64,000 nt of DNA from Aequorivita xiaoshiensis. GTDB lineage: Bacteria > Bacteroidota > Bacteroidia > Flavobacteriales > Flavobacteriaceae. Made by a program: the position numbers and the translations under genes. The notes below the pieces were generated by a model. That model ran no database searches. It was given only the letters and a program-made list of their open reading frames with translations, and was not told the DNA's origin. Position 1 is the first letter of the stretch; every line of letters begins with the position of its first letter. Where the stretch lies: contig NZ_JAIRBB010000001.1 in NCBI RefSeq assembly GCF_022008395.1, positions 372,001-436,000 on the forward strand, given 5' to 3'. Of this stretch, positions 54,470 through 63,265 are shown piece by piece.

Positions 54470-54973
54470 TTATTTTTTCTTAAATAGCGGGACCGAAGAA
54501 CAGGCTTCGCCATACATAATACTCTTAGCTACAGGCTGAAGCTTTTGAGCTACTTGCACATAGGCATTTGGAGGTATTGGTTTACTTACACATCCTTTTA
54601 TAATTACAGGTTTGTCTTTATATTCAGAAACGTCTAAATCCTTAAGAATTTCGGTGAATAGAACACTTTCTAACTCCTCTAAACTTCCTACGGAAACATT
54701 TTTTGCAAAAGGCGCTAAATGAAGAGAAATTAATAAGTACGCCCATCCTGGAATAATAGCATCTGTACTACAATAAAGGGCTACATATTTATTTTGATAC
54801 TGACTCCAATCGTGCTCGTTGGCCTTCTTTCTAAATTCTTTTTCACGAAGTACAATGCCTTCTGTAAGCCAAATGGAAATATCAAAAACAAGTCTTTCAC
54901 CTTGTGGATAAAATTCCTCAAGATCAAAGACCATAAGCTTACTATTCGCTACGCGATTTACAATTTCTTCCAC
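54470..54973 (-). CDS. DUF2480 family protein
   Basis: A 167-residue soluble protein that matches the DUF2480 family of Bacteroidota from end to end: EIVNRVANSKLMVFDLEEF, VFDISIWLTEGIVLREKEFR, then DAIIPGWAYLLISLHL and KGCVSKPIPPNAYVQV. A conserved cysteine is in KGCVSKP near residue 131 and another in GEACSSVP near the end. The function is unknown, but it lies 37 bp after the sufT-like gene and is regularly linked to SUF genes in this phylum, hinting at Fe-S maturation. Confidence 0.88.
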   Translation of the reverse strand: MEEIVNRVANSKLMVFDLEEFYPQGERLVFDISIWLTEGIVLREKEFRKKANEHDWSQYQNKYVALYCSTDAIIPGWAYLLISLHLAPFAKNVSVGSLEELESVLFTEILKDLDVSEYKDKPVIIKGCVSKPIPPNAYVQVAQKLQPVAKSIMYGEACSSVPLFKKK

Positions 54974-55010
54974 AGAGAAAGTAATTAAAATGAATTATAA
55001 AACTTTTCTA

Positions 55011-55334
55011 TTAAAGCATTCCGAGTTCTAACTTAGCCTCTTCACTCATAAGCTCTTGACTCCAAGGTGGGTCGAAAGTCATCTCAACCTCAGCATCTTT
55101 AACGTATTTTAACGACTTAACTTTATCTTCTACTTCCATTGGTAGGCTTTCTGCTACCGGACAATTAGGAGTTGTTAGGGTCATCAATATTTTTACTTCG
55201 TAATCTTCATTGATAAAAACGTCGTAAATAAGTCCTAATTCATATATATCAACCGGAATCTCTGGGTCATAAATGGTTTTAATAACAGCGATTACTTTTT
55301 CGCCGAGTTCAGCCATATCAATTTTTTCTTCCAT
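55011..55334 (-). CDS. SufT-like/MIP18-family (DUF59) Fe-S assembly protein
   Basis: A 107-residue protein of the MIP18 (DUF59/PaaD) family: IKTIYDPEIPVDIYELGLIYDV near residues 18-39, the conserved cysteine in LTTPNCPVAESLP near residue 60 and VEMTFDPPWSQELMSEEAK near 83. Such proteins help to load Fe-S clusters onto target proteins. It begins four bases after sufE and belongs to the SUF operon. Confidence 0.93.
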   Translation of the reverse strand: MEEKIDMAELGEKVIAVIKTIYDPEIPVDIYELGLIYDVFINEDYEVKILMTLTTPNCPVAESLPMEVEDKVKSLKYVKDAEVEMTFDPPWSQELMSEEAKLELGML

Positions 55335-55338
55335 TTGT

Positions 55339-55764
55339 TTAACTATTTGCTTGTGTTTGGTATGCTAATGCATACATTTTCATTTGTTTAATCATTGATA
55401 CTAATCCATTAGCACGAGTTGGAGAAAGGTGTTCTTTCAATCCAATTTCGTCTATAAAATCAGTATCTGCATCAAGAATTGCTTGGGGCTCTTGGTTTGA
55501 AAACACGCGAACTAATACTGCAATTATCCCTTTTGTAATAATAGCGTCACTATCGGCAGTGAAAATTATTTTGTCGTTTTTCATTTCAGAGTTTAACCAC
55601 ACTTTACTTTGGCAACCCTTAATGAGCTTGTCGTCTGTTTTTAATTTTTCATCAATAAGTGGAAGAGATTTCCCTAAATCTATCATATACTCATAGCGCT
55701 GCATCCAGTCGTCAAACATTGAGAACTCATCTATCAACTCTTCTTGTATTGCTTCAATTGTCAT
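55339..55764 (-). CDS. sufE: SufE-family sulfur acceptor
   Basis: A 141-residue protein that accepts persulfide sulfur from SufS and passes it to the SufBCD scaffold. The active cysteine is in LIKGCQSKVWL near residue 51, and the family's SDAIITKGIIAVLVRVFS helix and HLSPTRANGL segment follow. It lies two bases after the META-domain lipoprotein gene and four before the sufT-like gene. Confidence 0.95.
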   Translation of the reverse strand: MTIEAIQEELIDEFSMFDDWMQRYEYMIDLGKSLPLIDEKLKTDDKLIKGCQSKVWLNSEMKNDKIIFTADSDAIITKGIIAVLVRVFSNQEPQAILDADTDFIDEIGLKEHLSPTRANGLVSMIKQMKMYALAYQTQANS

Positions 55765-55766
55765 AT

Positions 55767-56213
55767 TTATTCTTGATTTCTTATTTCTTTTTTTGCTGAA
55801 AGTACTACACTTCTATCAGTTTTTGAATAAAAGGTTAGCACCCCGTCTTGTAAGGAATAGGATCCCGTTTTATTTAATGCGTCTAAAAAGTCACGTTCAA
55901 CCTTCATGATATCTTTGCCAGCACATTCTCTTTCACTTACTGCTAGGTCTTTAAAACTAATTGCATATAAGTCTAGATTGTAGGACCCAAACACCGAGTT
56001 ACAGCCAGTAGCACCTCTAAAAGTATTATCTAGTGCTGACATAGAAAATGAAGGAACTTCTTTAACAGTAGGTTTTTCTCCGTTAATAGCTGAAACAGTA
56101 TAGTTTCCTGTTAACTGAACGTTTCCAGCAACATCTATAACTTTTTTAGTCTCGTCGCAACTTGTAAAAATTAGTGCGAAAATCAATATTGATAATGTAG
56201 CAAGTGATTTCAT
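55767..56213 (-). CDS. META-domain lipoprotein inside the SUF operon
   Basis: A 148-residue lipoprotein: type II signal peptide ending FTSC (Cys19), then a META/HslJ-like domain with LTGNYTVSAINGEKP, FRGATGCNSVFGSYNL (the conserved GCN motif) and a late LTFYSKTDRSVVLSA strand. META-domain proteins in other bacteria are exported or membrane-bound and linked to stress. Here it lies 87 bp after sufS and two bases before sufE, in an operon that otherwise works in the cytoplasm; the reason is not known. Confidence 0.88.
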   Translation of the reverse strand: MKSLATLSILIFALIFTSCDETKKVIDVAGNVQLTGNYTVSAINGEKPTVKEVPSFSMSALDNTFRGATGCNSVFGSYNLDLYAISFKDLAVSERECAGKDIMKVERDFLDALNKTGSYSLQDGVLTFYSKTDRSVVLSAKKEIRNQE

Positions 56214-56300
56214 AGTATAGTTGTTTTAATTGGTTTAAACTTTCATAAAGTTACAAACTCAAAATTTACTAGAATTGTACATTAACTTTTTATAAGGCAT

Positions 56301-57515
56301 TTATGAAAGCATCATTTTTGCTTTCTTAACAGCTTCCACTAATGCATCAACTTCTTCTAGAGTGTTATAAAACGCAAAGGAAGCTCGAACAGTTCCAGGG
56401 ATTTTATAAAACTCCATAATGGGTTGAGCACAGTGATGCCCTGTTCTTACTGCTATACCTAGTTTGTCCACAATAGTACCTATATCATACGGATGCAAAT
56501 CTTCAATATTAAAAGAAATTACAGAGGTTTTTTGTCCTGTACCATAAATTCTTAAGCCCTCGATTTCTAGGAGTTTATTGGTCGCATATGTTAAAAGTTC
56601 ATTTTCATGAGCTTCTATTGCATCAAAACCAATTGCATTAAGGTAATCTATTGCTACACCAAATGCTATACCTCCACAAATATTCGGGGTACCAGCTTCA
56701 AATTTATGCGGAAGTCCGGCATAGGTGGTTTTTTCGAATGATACTTCAGCTATCATTTCACCACCACCTTGATATGGAGGAAGCTTGTTTCCCCACTCTT
56801 CTTTCATATACAAGATTCCTACCCCTGTTGGGCCGCACATTTTGTGAGCAGAGGTAACATAGAAATCTACATTTAATTCTTGAAGATTTGGCTTTATATG
56901 CGAGCAAGACTGAGCACCGTCAATCAAAACAGCAGCTCCTACACTATGTGCTTTCTCAATAATCTCTTCTATTGGGTTAATTGTTCCCAATGCGTTTGAA
57001 ATATGATTTACAAAAACAAGTTTTGTTTTATCTGAAAGCAAATTATAGTATTCATCCATAAGCAATGTTCCTTCTTCATTCATTGGAATTACTCGCAGAA
57101 CAGCGCCTGTTTTTTCACATAGCATTTGCCAAGGAACAATATTACTGTGATGTTCTAAAGCCGAAACAATTATTTCGTCGCCCTTATTCAACAACGATGC
57201 AAAGCCATTTGCAACTAAGTTAATTCCTTGAGTTGTTCCTGCAGTAAAAATGATTTCACAAGCTGTTTTAGCATTAAAGTGATTCTGAATTTTATGTCGA
57301 GCTGCCTCATAGGCATCAGTTGCTTCTTGTGAAAGCGAGTGCACACCTCGATGAATATTTGCATTATAGTTACTGTAATAATCTACAATAGCATCAATCA
57401 CCTGTTGTGGTTTTTGCGACGTAGCGGCATTGTCCAAATACACTAATGGATACCCATTAACTTTTCGAGAAAGAATGGGGAAATCTTTACGTATATTATG
57501 GATATCGAAGGACAT
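56301..57515 (-). CDS. sufS: cysteine desulfurase SufS
   Basis: A 404-residue PLP enzyme that takes sulfur from cysteine for Fe-S clusters. The opening RKDFPILSRKVNGYPLVYLDNAATSQKP (residues ~9-36, split) and ALEHHSNIVPWQ near 120 are typical of group II desulfurases. The PLP lysine is in TSAHKMCGPTGVG near 225 and the catalytic cysteine in RTGHHCAQP near 362. It follows sufD by 53 bp and passes sulfur to SufE, encoded two genes on. Confidence 0.97.
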   Translation of the reverse strand: MSFDIHNIRKDFPILSRKVNGYPLVYLDNAATSQKPQQVIDAIVDYYSNYNANIHRGVHSLSQEATDAYEAARHKIQNHFNAKTACEIIFTAGTTQGINLVANGFASLLNKGDEIIVSALEHHSNIVPWQMLCEKTGAVLRVIPMNEEGTLLMDEYYNLLSDKTKLVFVNHISNALGTINPIEEIIEKAHSVGAAVLIDGAQSCSHIKPNLQELNVDFYVTSAHKMCGPTGVGILYMKEEWGNKLPPYQGGGEMIAEVSFEKTTYAGLPHKFEAGTPNICGGIAFGVAIDYLNAIGFDAIEAHENELLTYATNKLLEIEGLRIYGTGQKTSVISFNIEDLHPYDIGTIVDKLGIAVRTGHHCAQPIMEFYKIPGTVRASFAFYNTLEEVDALVEAVKKAKMMLS

Positions 57516-57568
57516 TTATATTCTTTTAATTTATTCTTGAATCTTTGTTAGTTTACGAACCCTACTTC

Positions 57569-58882
57569 TTAAAGTTCAAAGCCTAAATTTACGCCAATCT
57601 TATTGGCAATAAGCTTGTTGATTCGCACTTTCAATTCTGGAATTTTTACACTTTCCAAAACAGTGTTTGCGAAAGCATACATCATTAATCCACGTGCTTC
57701 TTTCTGTCCAATTCCGCGGCTGCGCAAGTAAAATAAGGCCTCTTCATCAAACTGACCAATAGTACATCCGTGAGAACACTTTACATCATCTGCGAAAATC
57801 TCTAATTGAGGCTTAGCGTTAATCGTAGCATTATCATCAATTAAAATATTGTCATTTTGCTGGTATGCATCAATCTTTTGAGCATCTTTTTCAACGATAA
57901 TCTTCCCATTAAATACACCTACAGATGAATCAGCAAATAGTCCTTTGTAATCTTGGTGACTTTCACAATTAGGCGAAATATGATGAACTAATGTATTGTG
58001 ATCTACGTGTTGTTTTTCTTTAAGGATGGTTATTCCTTTTAATGTAGAATCACAATTCTCTCCATTTTGGAAGTAGTTTAAATTATTGCGAACTAATTTC
58101 CCACCAAATGAAAAAGTATGAACACGACAAACCGTATCACGTTGTTGTGAAATATATGTATTGTCAATTAGCGATGCTGATTCAACATCATTTTGAATTT
58201 TATAATAATCTACGTAAGCTCGTTTTTCAGCAAAAATTTCAGTTACTGAATTTGTAAGAACTTTATTAGTAGAAAGACTTTGATGACGCTCTATAATCTG
58301 TACGTGAGCATTTTCACCTACAACAATTAAATTTCTTGGTTGAAGAAACATTGCCGCTTCGTTACCCGTTGAGAAATTAAGAATCTCAATTGGCTTTTCT
58401 ACTTCTTTATGCGCAGGAATATGAATATATGCGCCTTCTTTAGTAAACGCTGTATTAAGTGCAGTTAAACTATCACTTTTCGCAGCTTTATTGAAGTAAG
58501 CTTCAATAACAGGTTTGTATTTTTTCTTGTTGAGAGCAGCGGACATTAAACATACGTCTAAGGTGTCGTGTGTAGTTTCCGAAAGGAATGAACTATATAC
58601 CCCATCTATGAAAACAAGTTTATAGGTATCTATTTCATTAAGGAAATACTTGCGCACATCTTGAAGTTCAACATTGCGTTCTTTGTTTGAATAGACACTA
58701 TAGTCCGTTTTCAATAAAGAATTTAGCGAAGTATACTTCCACTCCTCATCCTTTTTTGTTGGAAACCCTTTCTCTTCAAAAATTTTTATGGCATTGTTTC
58801 GCACATCGTGTAATGGCGAATCAAACTCCAAGTGATCTTCGAGAGCAATATATGATGATAATAATTTGTCTTTAAAACTCAT
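57569..58882 (-). CDS. sufD: Fe-S cluster assembly protein SufD
   Basis: A 437-residue component of the SufBC2D scaffold. It has the SufBD beta-helix core: NLIVVGENAHVQIIERH near residue 190, FQNGENCDSTLKG near 265, HHISPNCESHQDYKGLFAD near 288, and the C-terminal ADDVKCSHGCTIGQFDEEALFYLRSRGI (split, ~355-382). The frame runs back to 58924 through a stretch that looks like an intergenic repeat (58886-58955); the ATG at 58882 (MSFKDKLLSSYI) is the real start. Confidence 0.96.
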   Translation of the reverse strand: MSFKDKLLSSYIALEDHLEFDSPLHDVRNNAIKIFEEKGFPTKKDEEWKYTSLNSLLKTDYSVYSNKERNVELQDVRKYFLNEIDTYKLVFIDGVYSSFLSETTHDTLDVCLMSAALNKKKYKPVIEAYFNKAAKSDSLTALNTAFTKEGAYIHIPAHKEVEKPIEILNFSTGNEAAMFLQPRNLIVVGENAHVQIIERHQSLSTNKVLTNSVTEIFAEKRAYVDYYKIQNDVESASLIDNTYISQQRDTVCRVHTFSFGGKLVRNNLNYFQNGENCDSTLKGITILKEKQHVDHNTLVHHISPNCESHQDYKGLFADSSVGVFNGKIIVEKDAQKIDAYQQNDNILIDDNATINAKPQLEIFADDVKCSHGCTIGQFDEEALFYLRSRGIGQKEARGLMMYAFANTVLESVKIPELKVRINKLIANKIGVNLGFEL

Positions 58883-58885
58883 TTC

Positions 58886-58955
58886 TTTCAATTCAGAATT
58901 CAGAATCCGGTATTCAGCATTCAAGTTAATCTTGAACCTTGAATTTTGATTCTTG
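58886..58955. repeat. short-period intergenic repeat between sufC and sufD
   Basis: The spacer is built from re-used words: CAATTCAGAATTCAGAATCC, TATTCAGCATTCAAG, CTTGAACCTTGAATTTTGAT and TCTTGAATTG. The units ATTCAGAATTCAG and TTGAAccTTGAATT recur. Such 'ttcagaattc' stretches are familiar from Bacteroidota intergenic DNA. The 5' end of the sufD frame reads into it. Confidence 0.5.
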
Positions 58956-58960
58956 AATTG

Positions 58961-59710
58961 TTAAACTAATTCTTCCTTAATCCAATCGTATCCTCTTTCT
59001 TCAAGCTCATAAGCTAGCTCTTTAGTTCCAGATTTTACAATTCTTCCATTCATTAACACGTGCACATAATCTGGCACTATATGGTCTAATAAACGCTGAT
59101 AGTGAGTAATAACAACTATTGCATTATCTTCACTCCTAAGCTTGTTAACCCCATTAGCTACTACTTTAAGAGCGTCAATATCCAATCCTGAATCTGTTTC
59201 ATCTAAGATTGCAAGTTTTGGCTCAAGCATTGCCATTTGAAAAATTTCGTTACGCTTTTTCTCACCTCCAGAAAAACCTTCATTTAAAGATCTAGATAGG
59301 AATTTTCTATCAATCTCTAGCATGGCGGCTTTTTCTTTAATCATTTTAAGCATTTCAGAAGCAGGCATATCATCCATCTTCTTTGCTTTACGCGTTTCGT
59401 TGATAGCCGTTTTAATAAAGTTCGTTACTGAAACTCCTGGAATTTCTATTGGATATTGAAAAGAAAGAAAGATACCTTTATGCGCTCTTTCCTCTGGATC
59501 TAACTCGGAAATATCTTCATTTTCATAAACAATCTCTCCTTTAGTTACTTCAAACTCTTCTTTTCCTGCAACTACAGACGCCAAAGTACTTTTACCTGAA
59601 CCATTTGGCCCCATAATCGCGTGAACTTCGCCTGCCTTTACCTCTAAGTTAATACCCTTAAGTATATCTTTACCTTCTAATCCGGCGTATAAATCTTTAA
59701 TTTTTAGCAT
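58961..59710 (-). CDS. sufC: Fe-S cluster assembly ATPase SufC
   Basis: A 249-residue ABC-type ATPase that drives the SufBCD scaffold. Walker A GPNGSGKSTL near residue 35, the SufC-specific FQYPIEIPGVSV segment near 87, signature FSGGEKKRNEI near 146, Walker B LAILDETDSGLDIDAL near 168 and the switch His in VVITHYQRLL near 198. There is no membrane domain, as expected. It starts two bases after the lipoprotein gene at 59712-60116. Confidence 0.98.
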   Translation of the reverse strand: MLKIKDLYAGLEGKDILKGINLEVKAGEVHAIMGPNGSGKSTLASVVAGKEEFEVTKGEIVYENEDISELDPEERAHKGIFLSFQYPIEIPGVSVTNFIKTAINETRKAKKMDDMPASEMLKMIKEKAAMLEIDRKFLSRSLNEGFSGGEKKRNEIFQMAMLEPKLAILDETDSGLDIDALKVVANGVNKLRSEDNAIVVITHYQRLLDHIVPDYVHVLMNGRIVKSGTKELAYELEERGYDWIKEELV

Positions 59711-59711
59711 A

Positions 59712-60116
59712 TCAATTTGTCTTTGCTGATTCTTGTAATTTAATATCTACTGCTGAAGGGGAATCATTCACCTTCACAATTTCTTTTATTGTTATTATTT
59801 CTTCCCAATTGGTATCGGTATCGGTATTTTCGGAAACTACTCCTTTAACAATAACCCCTACCATATCAAAATCGTTTGTTTTAACTGCCGAAACTCTTTT
59901 TGATAATTCATCTGAAACTTCATTGCGCTTAACACCATAAATAAAATTCGATCCCATTAAAACTAAGGCTCCATCGGTGTTAATAAAATCCCCTTGAAAC
60001 GTTGGAAGGGTCTCTTCGTTTTGAGTTGTTAGCTCGTCAGAAGTTTTGTCTCCTTCAGAATTTTTACAAGAATAAAACACTAACGAAAGCGTTAATATCA
60101 ATAAGTATTTTTTCAT
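59712..60116 (-). CDS. small lipoprotein between sufB and sufC
   Basis: A 134-residue lipoprotein that I do not recognise with confidence: type II signal peptide ending FYSC (Cys17), a low-complexity acidic linker (KNSEGDKTSDELTTQNEETL), then a ~90-residue globular part (LPTFQGDFINTDGALVLMGSN, residues ~38-58; FDMVGVIVKGVVSEN; WEEIITIKEIVKV) that could be an OB-fold-like domain. Gaps of 18 bp to sufB and one base to sufC place it firmly in the SUF operon, although it must act outside the cytoplasm. Confidence 0.78.
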   Translation of the reverse strand: MKKYLLILTLSLVFYSCKNSEGDKTSDELTTQNEETLPTFQGDFINTDGALVLMGSNFIYGVKRNEVSDELSKRVSAVKTNDFDMVGVIVKGVVSENTDTDTNWEEIITIKEIVKVNDSPSAVDIKLQESAKTN

Positions 60117-60134
60117 ATTTTAAACTTCTAATGT

Positions 60135-61580
60135 TTATCCTACAGATCCTTCTAAACTAATCTCTAAGAGTTTTTGCGCTTCAACTGCAAACTCCATAGG
60201 CAACTTGTTTAGAACCTCTTTTCCAAAACCATTTACGATTAAAGCAATTGCTTTTTCAGTGTCAATTCCACGTTGATTACAATAGAAAATTTGGTCTTCA
60301 CCAATTTTACTTGTCGTGGCCTCGTGCTCTATTTGAGCCGATTTGTTTTTAGATTCAATATACGGGAAGGTATGAGCCCCACAGCTATTCCCCATTAATA
60401 ATGAGTCACACTGAGAGAAGTTACGCGCATTATCTGCATTTGGTTGAATTTTCACCAATCCTCGATAACTGTTTTGAGATCGACCAGCCGAAATACCCTT
60501 AGAGATAATCGTACTTTTAGTGTTTTTACCAATATGAATCATTTTGGTTCCTGTATCTGCTTGCTGATAATCATTTGTAACAGCAATAGAATAGAATTCT
60601 CCAATTGAATTATCTCCTTTTAGAATACAGCTTGGATACTTCCAAGTAACAGCACTACCAGTTTCAACTTGTGTCCAAGAAATTTTCGCATTCTTTTCAC
60701 AAATACCTCTTTTAGTTACAAAGTTATAAACTCCTCCTTTTCCATCTTTATCTCCTGGGTACCAGTTTTGTACTGTAGAATACTTTATTTCAGCTCCATC
60801 TAATGCAATTAACTCTACTACTGCAGCGTGTAATTGATTTTCATCACGACTTGGTGCTGTACAGCCTTCAAGGTAACTTACATAACTGTCTTCATCTGCA
60901 ATTACAAGGGTTCTTTCAAACTGCCCTGTACCTGCTTGATTAATTCTAAAGTAAGTAGAAAGTTCCATTGGGCAACGTACTCCTTTTGGAATATAACAGA
61001 AAGAACCATCACTAAATACTGCACTGTTTAAAGCCGCGTAAAAGTTGTCTCTCTGTGGCACTACGGTACCTATGTATTTCTTTACTAATTCAGGGTGATT
61101 TTTAATCGCCTCAGAAATAGAACAGAAAATAATTCCTTTTTCGGCTAATGTCTTTTTAAAAGTGGTTGCCACAGAAACAGAATCCATTACAATATCTACT
61201 GCAACTCCGGCAAGTTTCTTTTGCTCGTCTAATGAAATACCCAATCGTTTAAAAGTGTCTAACAATTCCGGATCTACCTCATCAAGACTATTATATTTGG
61301 GTTTGCTGTTTGGTGCAGAGTAATAAGAAATTGCCTGAAAGTCAGGTTTTTCATAGTGTACATTTGCCCATTCTGGCTCTACCATCTTCAACCAATAACG
61401 AAATGATTCTAAACGCCATTCTGTCATCCATTCTGGCTCCTCTTTCTTTTTAGAAATTGCGCGTACTACATCTTCATTTAATCCAACAGGAAATGTGTCA
61501 GATTCTATATCCGTATAGAATCCATATTCATATTCCTTGGTTTCTAATTCTTTCTTTAAATCGTCTTCGGTGTATTTCAT
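60135..61580 (-). CDS. sufB: Fe-S cluster assembly protein SufB
   Basis: A 481-residue scaffold protein on which SUF Fe-S clusters form. Family blocks in order: [15 protein letters not shown] near residue 54, [19 protein letters not shown] near 135, [20 protein letters not shown] near 195 and the cysteine-rich core through [20 protein letters not shown] near 239. The C-terminal [32 protein letters not shown] (split, residues ~398-430) and [19 protein letters not shown] close it. It is the second gene of the operon, 105 bp after sufA. Confidence 0.98.
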   Translation of the reverse strand: MKYTEDDLKKELETKEYEYGFYTDIESDTFPVGLNEDVVRAISKKKEEPEWMTEWRLESFRYWLKMVEPEWANVHYEKPDFQAISYYSAPNSKPKYNSLDEVDPELLDTFKRLGISLDEQKKLAGVAVDIVMDSVSVATTFKKTLAEKGIIFCSISEAIKNHPELVKKYIGTVVPQRDNFYAALNSAVFSDGSFCYIPKGVRCPMELSTYFRINQAGTGQFERTLVIADEDSYVSYLEGCTAPSRDENQLHAAVVELIALDGAEIKYSTVQNWYPGDKDGKGGVYNFVTKRGICEKNAKISWTQVETGSAVTWKYPSCILKGDNSIGEFYSIAVTNDYQQADTGTKMIHIGKNTKSTIISKGISAGRSQNSYRGLVKIQPNADNARNFSQCDSLLMGNSCGAHTFPYIESKNKSAQIEHEATTSKIGEDQIFYCNQRGIDTEKAIALIVNGFGKEVLNKLPMEFAVEAQKLLEISLEGSVG

Positions 61581-61685
61581 TTTTATTAATTCAAAATTTG
61601 TAGTTCTAATTTCTATACAGAAAAAAGAACTTACTTAAATTCATATGTATTTAATTTACTTTTTCATAAGTAAACTACAACTTAT

Positions 61686-62015
61686 TTATAACGAAAAAGA
61701 TTCTCCACATCCACAAGTGCGATTCGCATTTGGATTTTGGAAAACAAAACCTTTTCCATTAAGCCCACCACTATATTCGAGCGTGGTTCCTACTAGGTAT
61801 AAAAAACTTTTTTTATCCACTGCAATTTTAACATCAGCTTCTTCAAAAAGTTTATCGTTTTCACCTAGATTATGATCAAATTTCAACTCATAGCTAAGTC
61901 CGGAGCATCCGCCACTTTTTACTCCAACGCGCACAAAATCTTTCGCAATATCAAAGCCGTCCTCGGCCATTAACTGTGCAATTTTGTTTTTTGCATTTTC
62001 ACTTACCTTAATCAT
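61686..62015 (-). CDS. sufA: HesB/IscA-family Fe-S assembly protein (SufA-like)
   Basis: A 109-residue A-type carrier. The three conserved cysteines are present: KSGGCSGLSYELKFD near residue 35 and the C-terminal NRTCGCGESFSL. It is first in the SUF operon. A -7-type box (TATATTTG on the minus strand, 62048-62041) lies 26 bp upstream, with no clear -33 TTG; thiL is divergent on the other side. Confidence 0.96.
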   Translation of the reverse strand: MIKVSENAKNKIAQLMAEDGFDIAKDFVRVGVKSGGCSGLSYELKFDHNLGENDKLFEEADVKIAVDKKSFLYLVGTTLEYSGGLNGKGFVFQNPNANRTCGCGESFSL

Positions 62016-62040
62016 ATATAGAATAATTCTAAATTAGACG

Positions 62041-62048
62041 CAAATATA
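62041..62048 (-). promoter_or_regulatory. -7 box of the SUF operon
   Basis: Minus-strand TATATTTG fits TAnnTTTG, 26 bp before the sufA ATG. The -33 element is not evident, which could mean activator-dependent or weak initiation. Confidence 0.5.
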
Positions 62049-62170
62049 CATCAATTAGAACTTTTAACCATAGCGAAGTGGGAATTTAAAACTATTACAT
62101 TATAGCCTCAGCCTATAGTGTAATAAGCGTGATTATTACTTGCATTTTTCGATAATGTATAGGAAAAGCG

Positions 62171-62178
62171 TACTTTTG
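62171..62178 (+). promoter_or_regulatory. -7 box of thiL
   Basis: TACTTTTG fits TAnnTTTG, 26 bp before the thiL ATG. The candidate -33 (TTTTTC at 62145-62150) is poor. No thiamine riboswitch is recognisable in the short leader. Confidence 0.45.
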
Positions 62179-62204
62179 CCAAAATCTGTAATAAACTTAG
62201 AAGA

Positions 62205-63260
62205 ATGTTTGAGAATAAAGATAATTCCACCACAAGTATTGCCAGTTTAGGCGAATTTGGTCTTATAGATCATCTAACAAAAAACTTCAAAATAAAACAA
62301 AAATCGACTGTAAAAGGAATTGGCGATGATGCCGCTGTGATTGCTTGTAATTCTAAAAACGAAATAGTTATTACTACAGATTTACTTTTAGAAGGTGTTC
62401 ATTTCGATTTAAGTTATGTTCCCTTAAAACATTTAGGATATAAGTCGGTAATTGTTAACCTATCCGACGTGTACGCAATGAATGCAGAGCCTACCCAAAT
62501 TACAGTTAGCATTGCAGTTTCAAATCGATTTCCTGTTGAAGCACTAGAAGAACTTTATGCAGGGATTACTGCTGCTGCTAAAATATACAATGTAGACGTT
62601 GTGGGTGGCGACACTACTTCTTCAACAACAGGTTTATTAATTAGCGTTACAGCCTTAGGTACTGTAAAAAAGGGAGAAACTGTTTATAGAAGTGGAGCCA
62701 AAGAAAACGATCTACTTGTTGTTACGGGTGATTTAGGTGCTGCTTATCTAGGATTACAAGTTTTGGAACGCGAGAAAGAAGTTTTCAAAGTAAACCCAAA
62801 TAGTCAACCAGACCTAGAACCTTATACATATTTGGTGGAACGCCAATTAAAGCCTGAAGCTAGAAAAGATATTCCTAATCTATTAAATGAATTAGGTGTG
62901 AAACCAACTGCTATGATTGACATTAGCGATGGTTTATCATCAGAAATAATCCACATTTGTAAACATTCAAAAGTAGGGTGTAATTTATTTGAAGATAAAA
63001 TCCCATTAGACCCTCAAGTAATTACAACTTGTGAAGAATTCAACCTAGATAGCACTACCATAGCTTTAAGTGGTGGCGAAGATTACGAATTGCTTTTTAC
63101 AATTAGCACCGAGGATTACCCTAAAATTAAAGCTAATCCTCACCTTACGGTAATAGGACATATGACTCATGAAAATGAAGGCACTCATCTTATAAGCCGA
63201 GCTGGAACTAAAATACCGCTAATTGCACGTGGTTGGAACCCAATAAAGGATTCGGAATAA
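62205..63260 (+). CDS. thiL: thiamine-phosphate kinase
   Basis: A 351-residue enzyme that phosphorylates thiamine monophosphate to the active diphosphate. It has the AIR synthase-like fold: KGIGDDAAVI near residue 40, TTDLLLEGVHFDLSYVP near 61, VNLSDVYAMNAEPTQ near 88, GGDTTSS near 130, AMIDISDGLSSE near 235 and a late LSGGEDYELLFT near 283, all ThiL hallmarks. It is divergent from the SUF operon and convergent with the hydrolase gene, whose stop is only five bases away. Confidence 0.96.
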   Translation: MFENKDNSTTSIASLGEFGLIDHLTKNFKIKQKSTVKGIGDDAAVIACNSKNEIVITTDLLLEGVHFDLSYVPLKHLGYKSVIVNLSDVYAMNAEPTQITVSIAVSNRFPVEALEELYAGITAAAKIYNVDVVGGDTTSSTTGLLISVTALGTVKKGETVYRSGAKENDLLVVTGDLGAAYLGLQVLEREKEVFKVNPNSQPDLEPYTYLVERQLKPEARKDIPNLLNELGVKPTAMIDISDGLSSEIIHICKHSKVGCNLFEDKIPLDPQVITTCEEFNLDSTTIALSGGEDYELLFTISTEDYPKIKANPHLTVIGHMTHENEGTHLISRAGTKIPLIARGWNPIKDSE

Positions 63261-63265
63261 TGGAA

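Noticed and set aside
62101-62204. Thiamine (TPP) riboswitch before thiL
   Set aside because: The leader is short, AT-rich and lacks the conserved THI-box stems; only a -7 box is visible.
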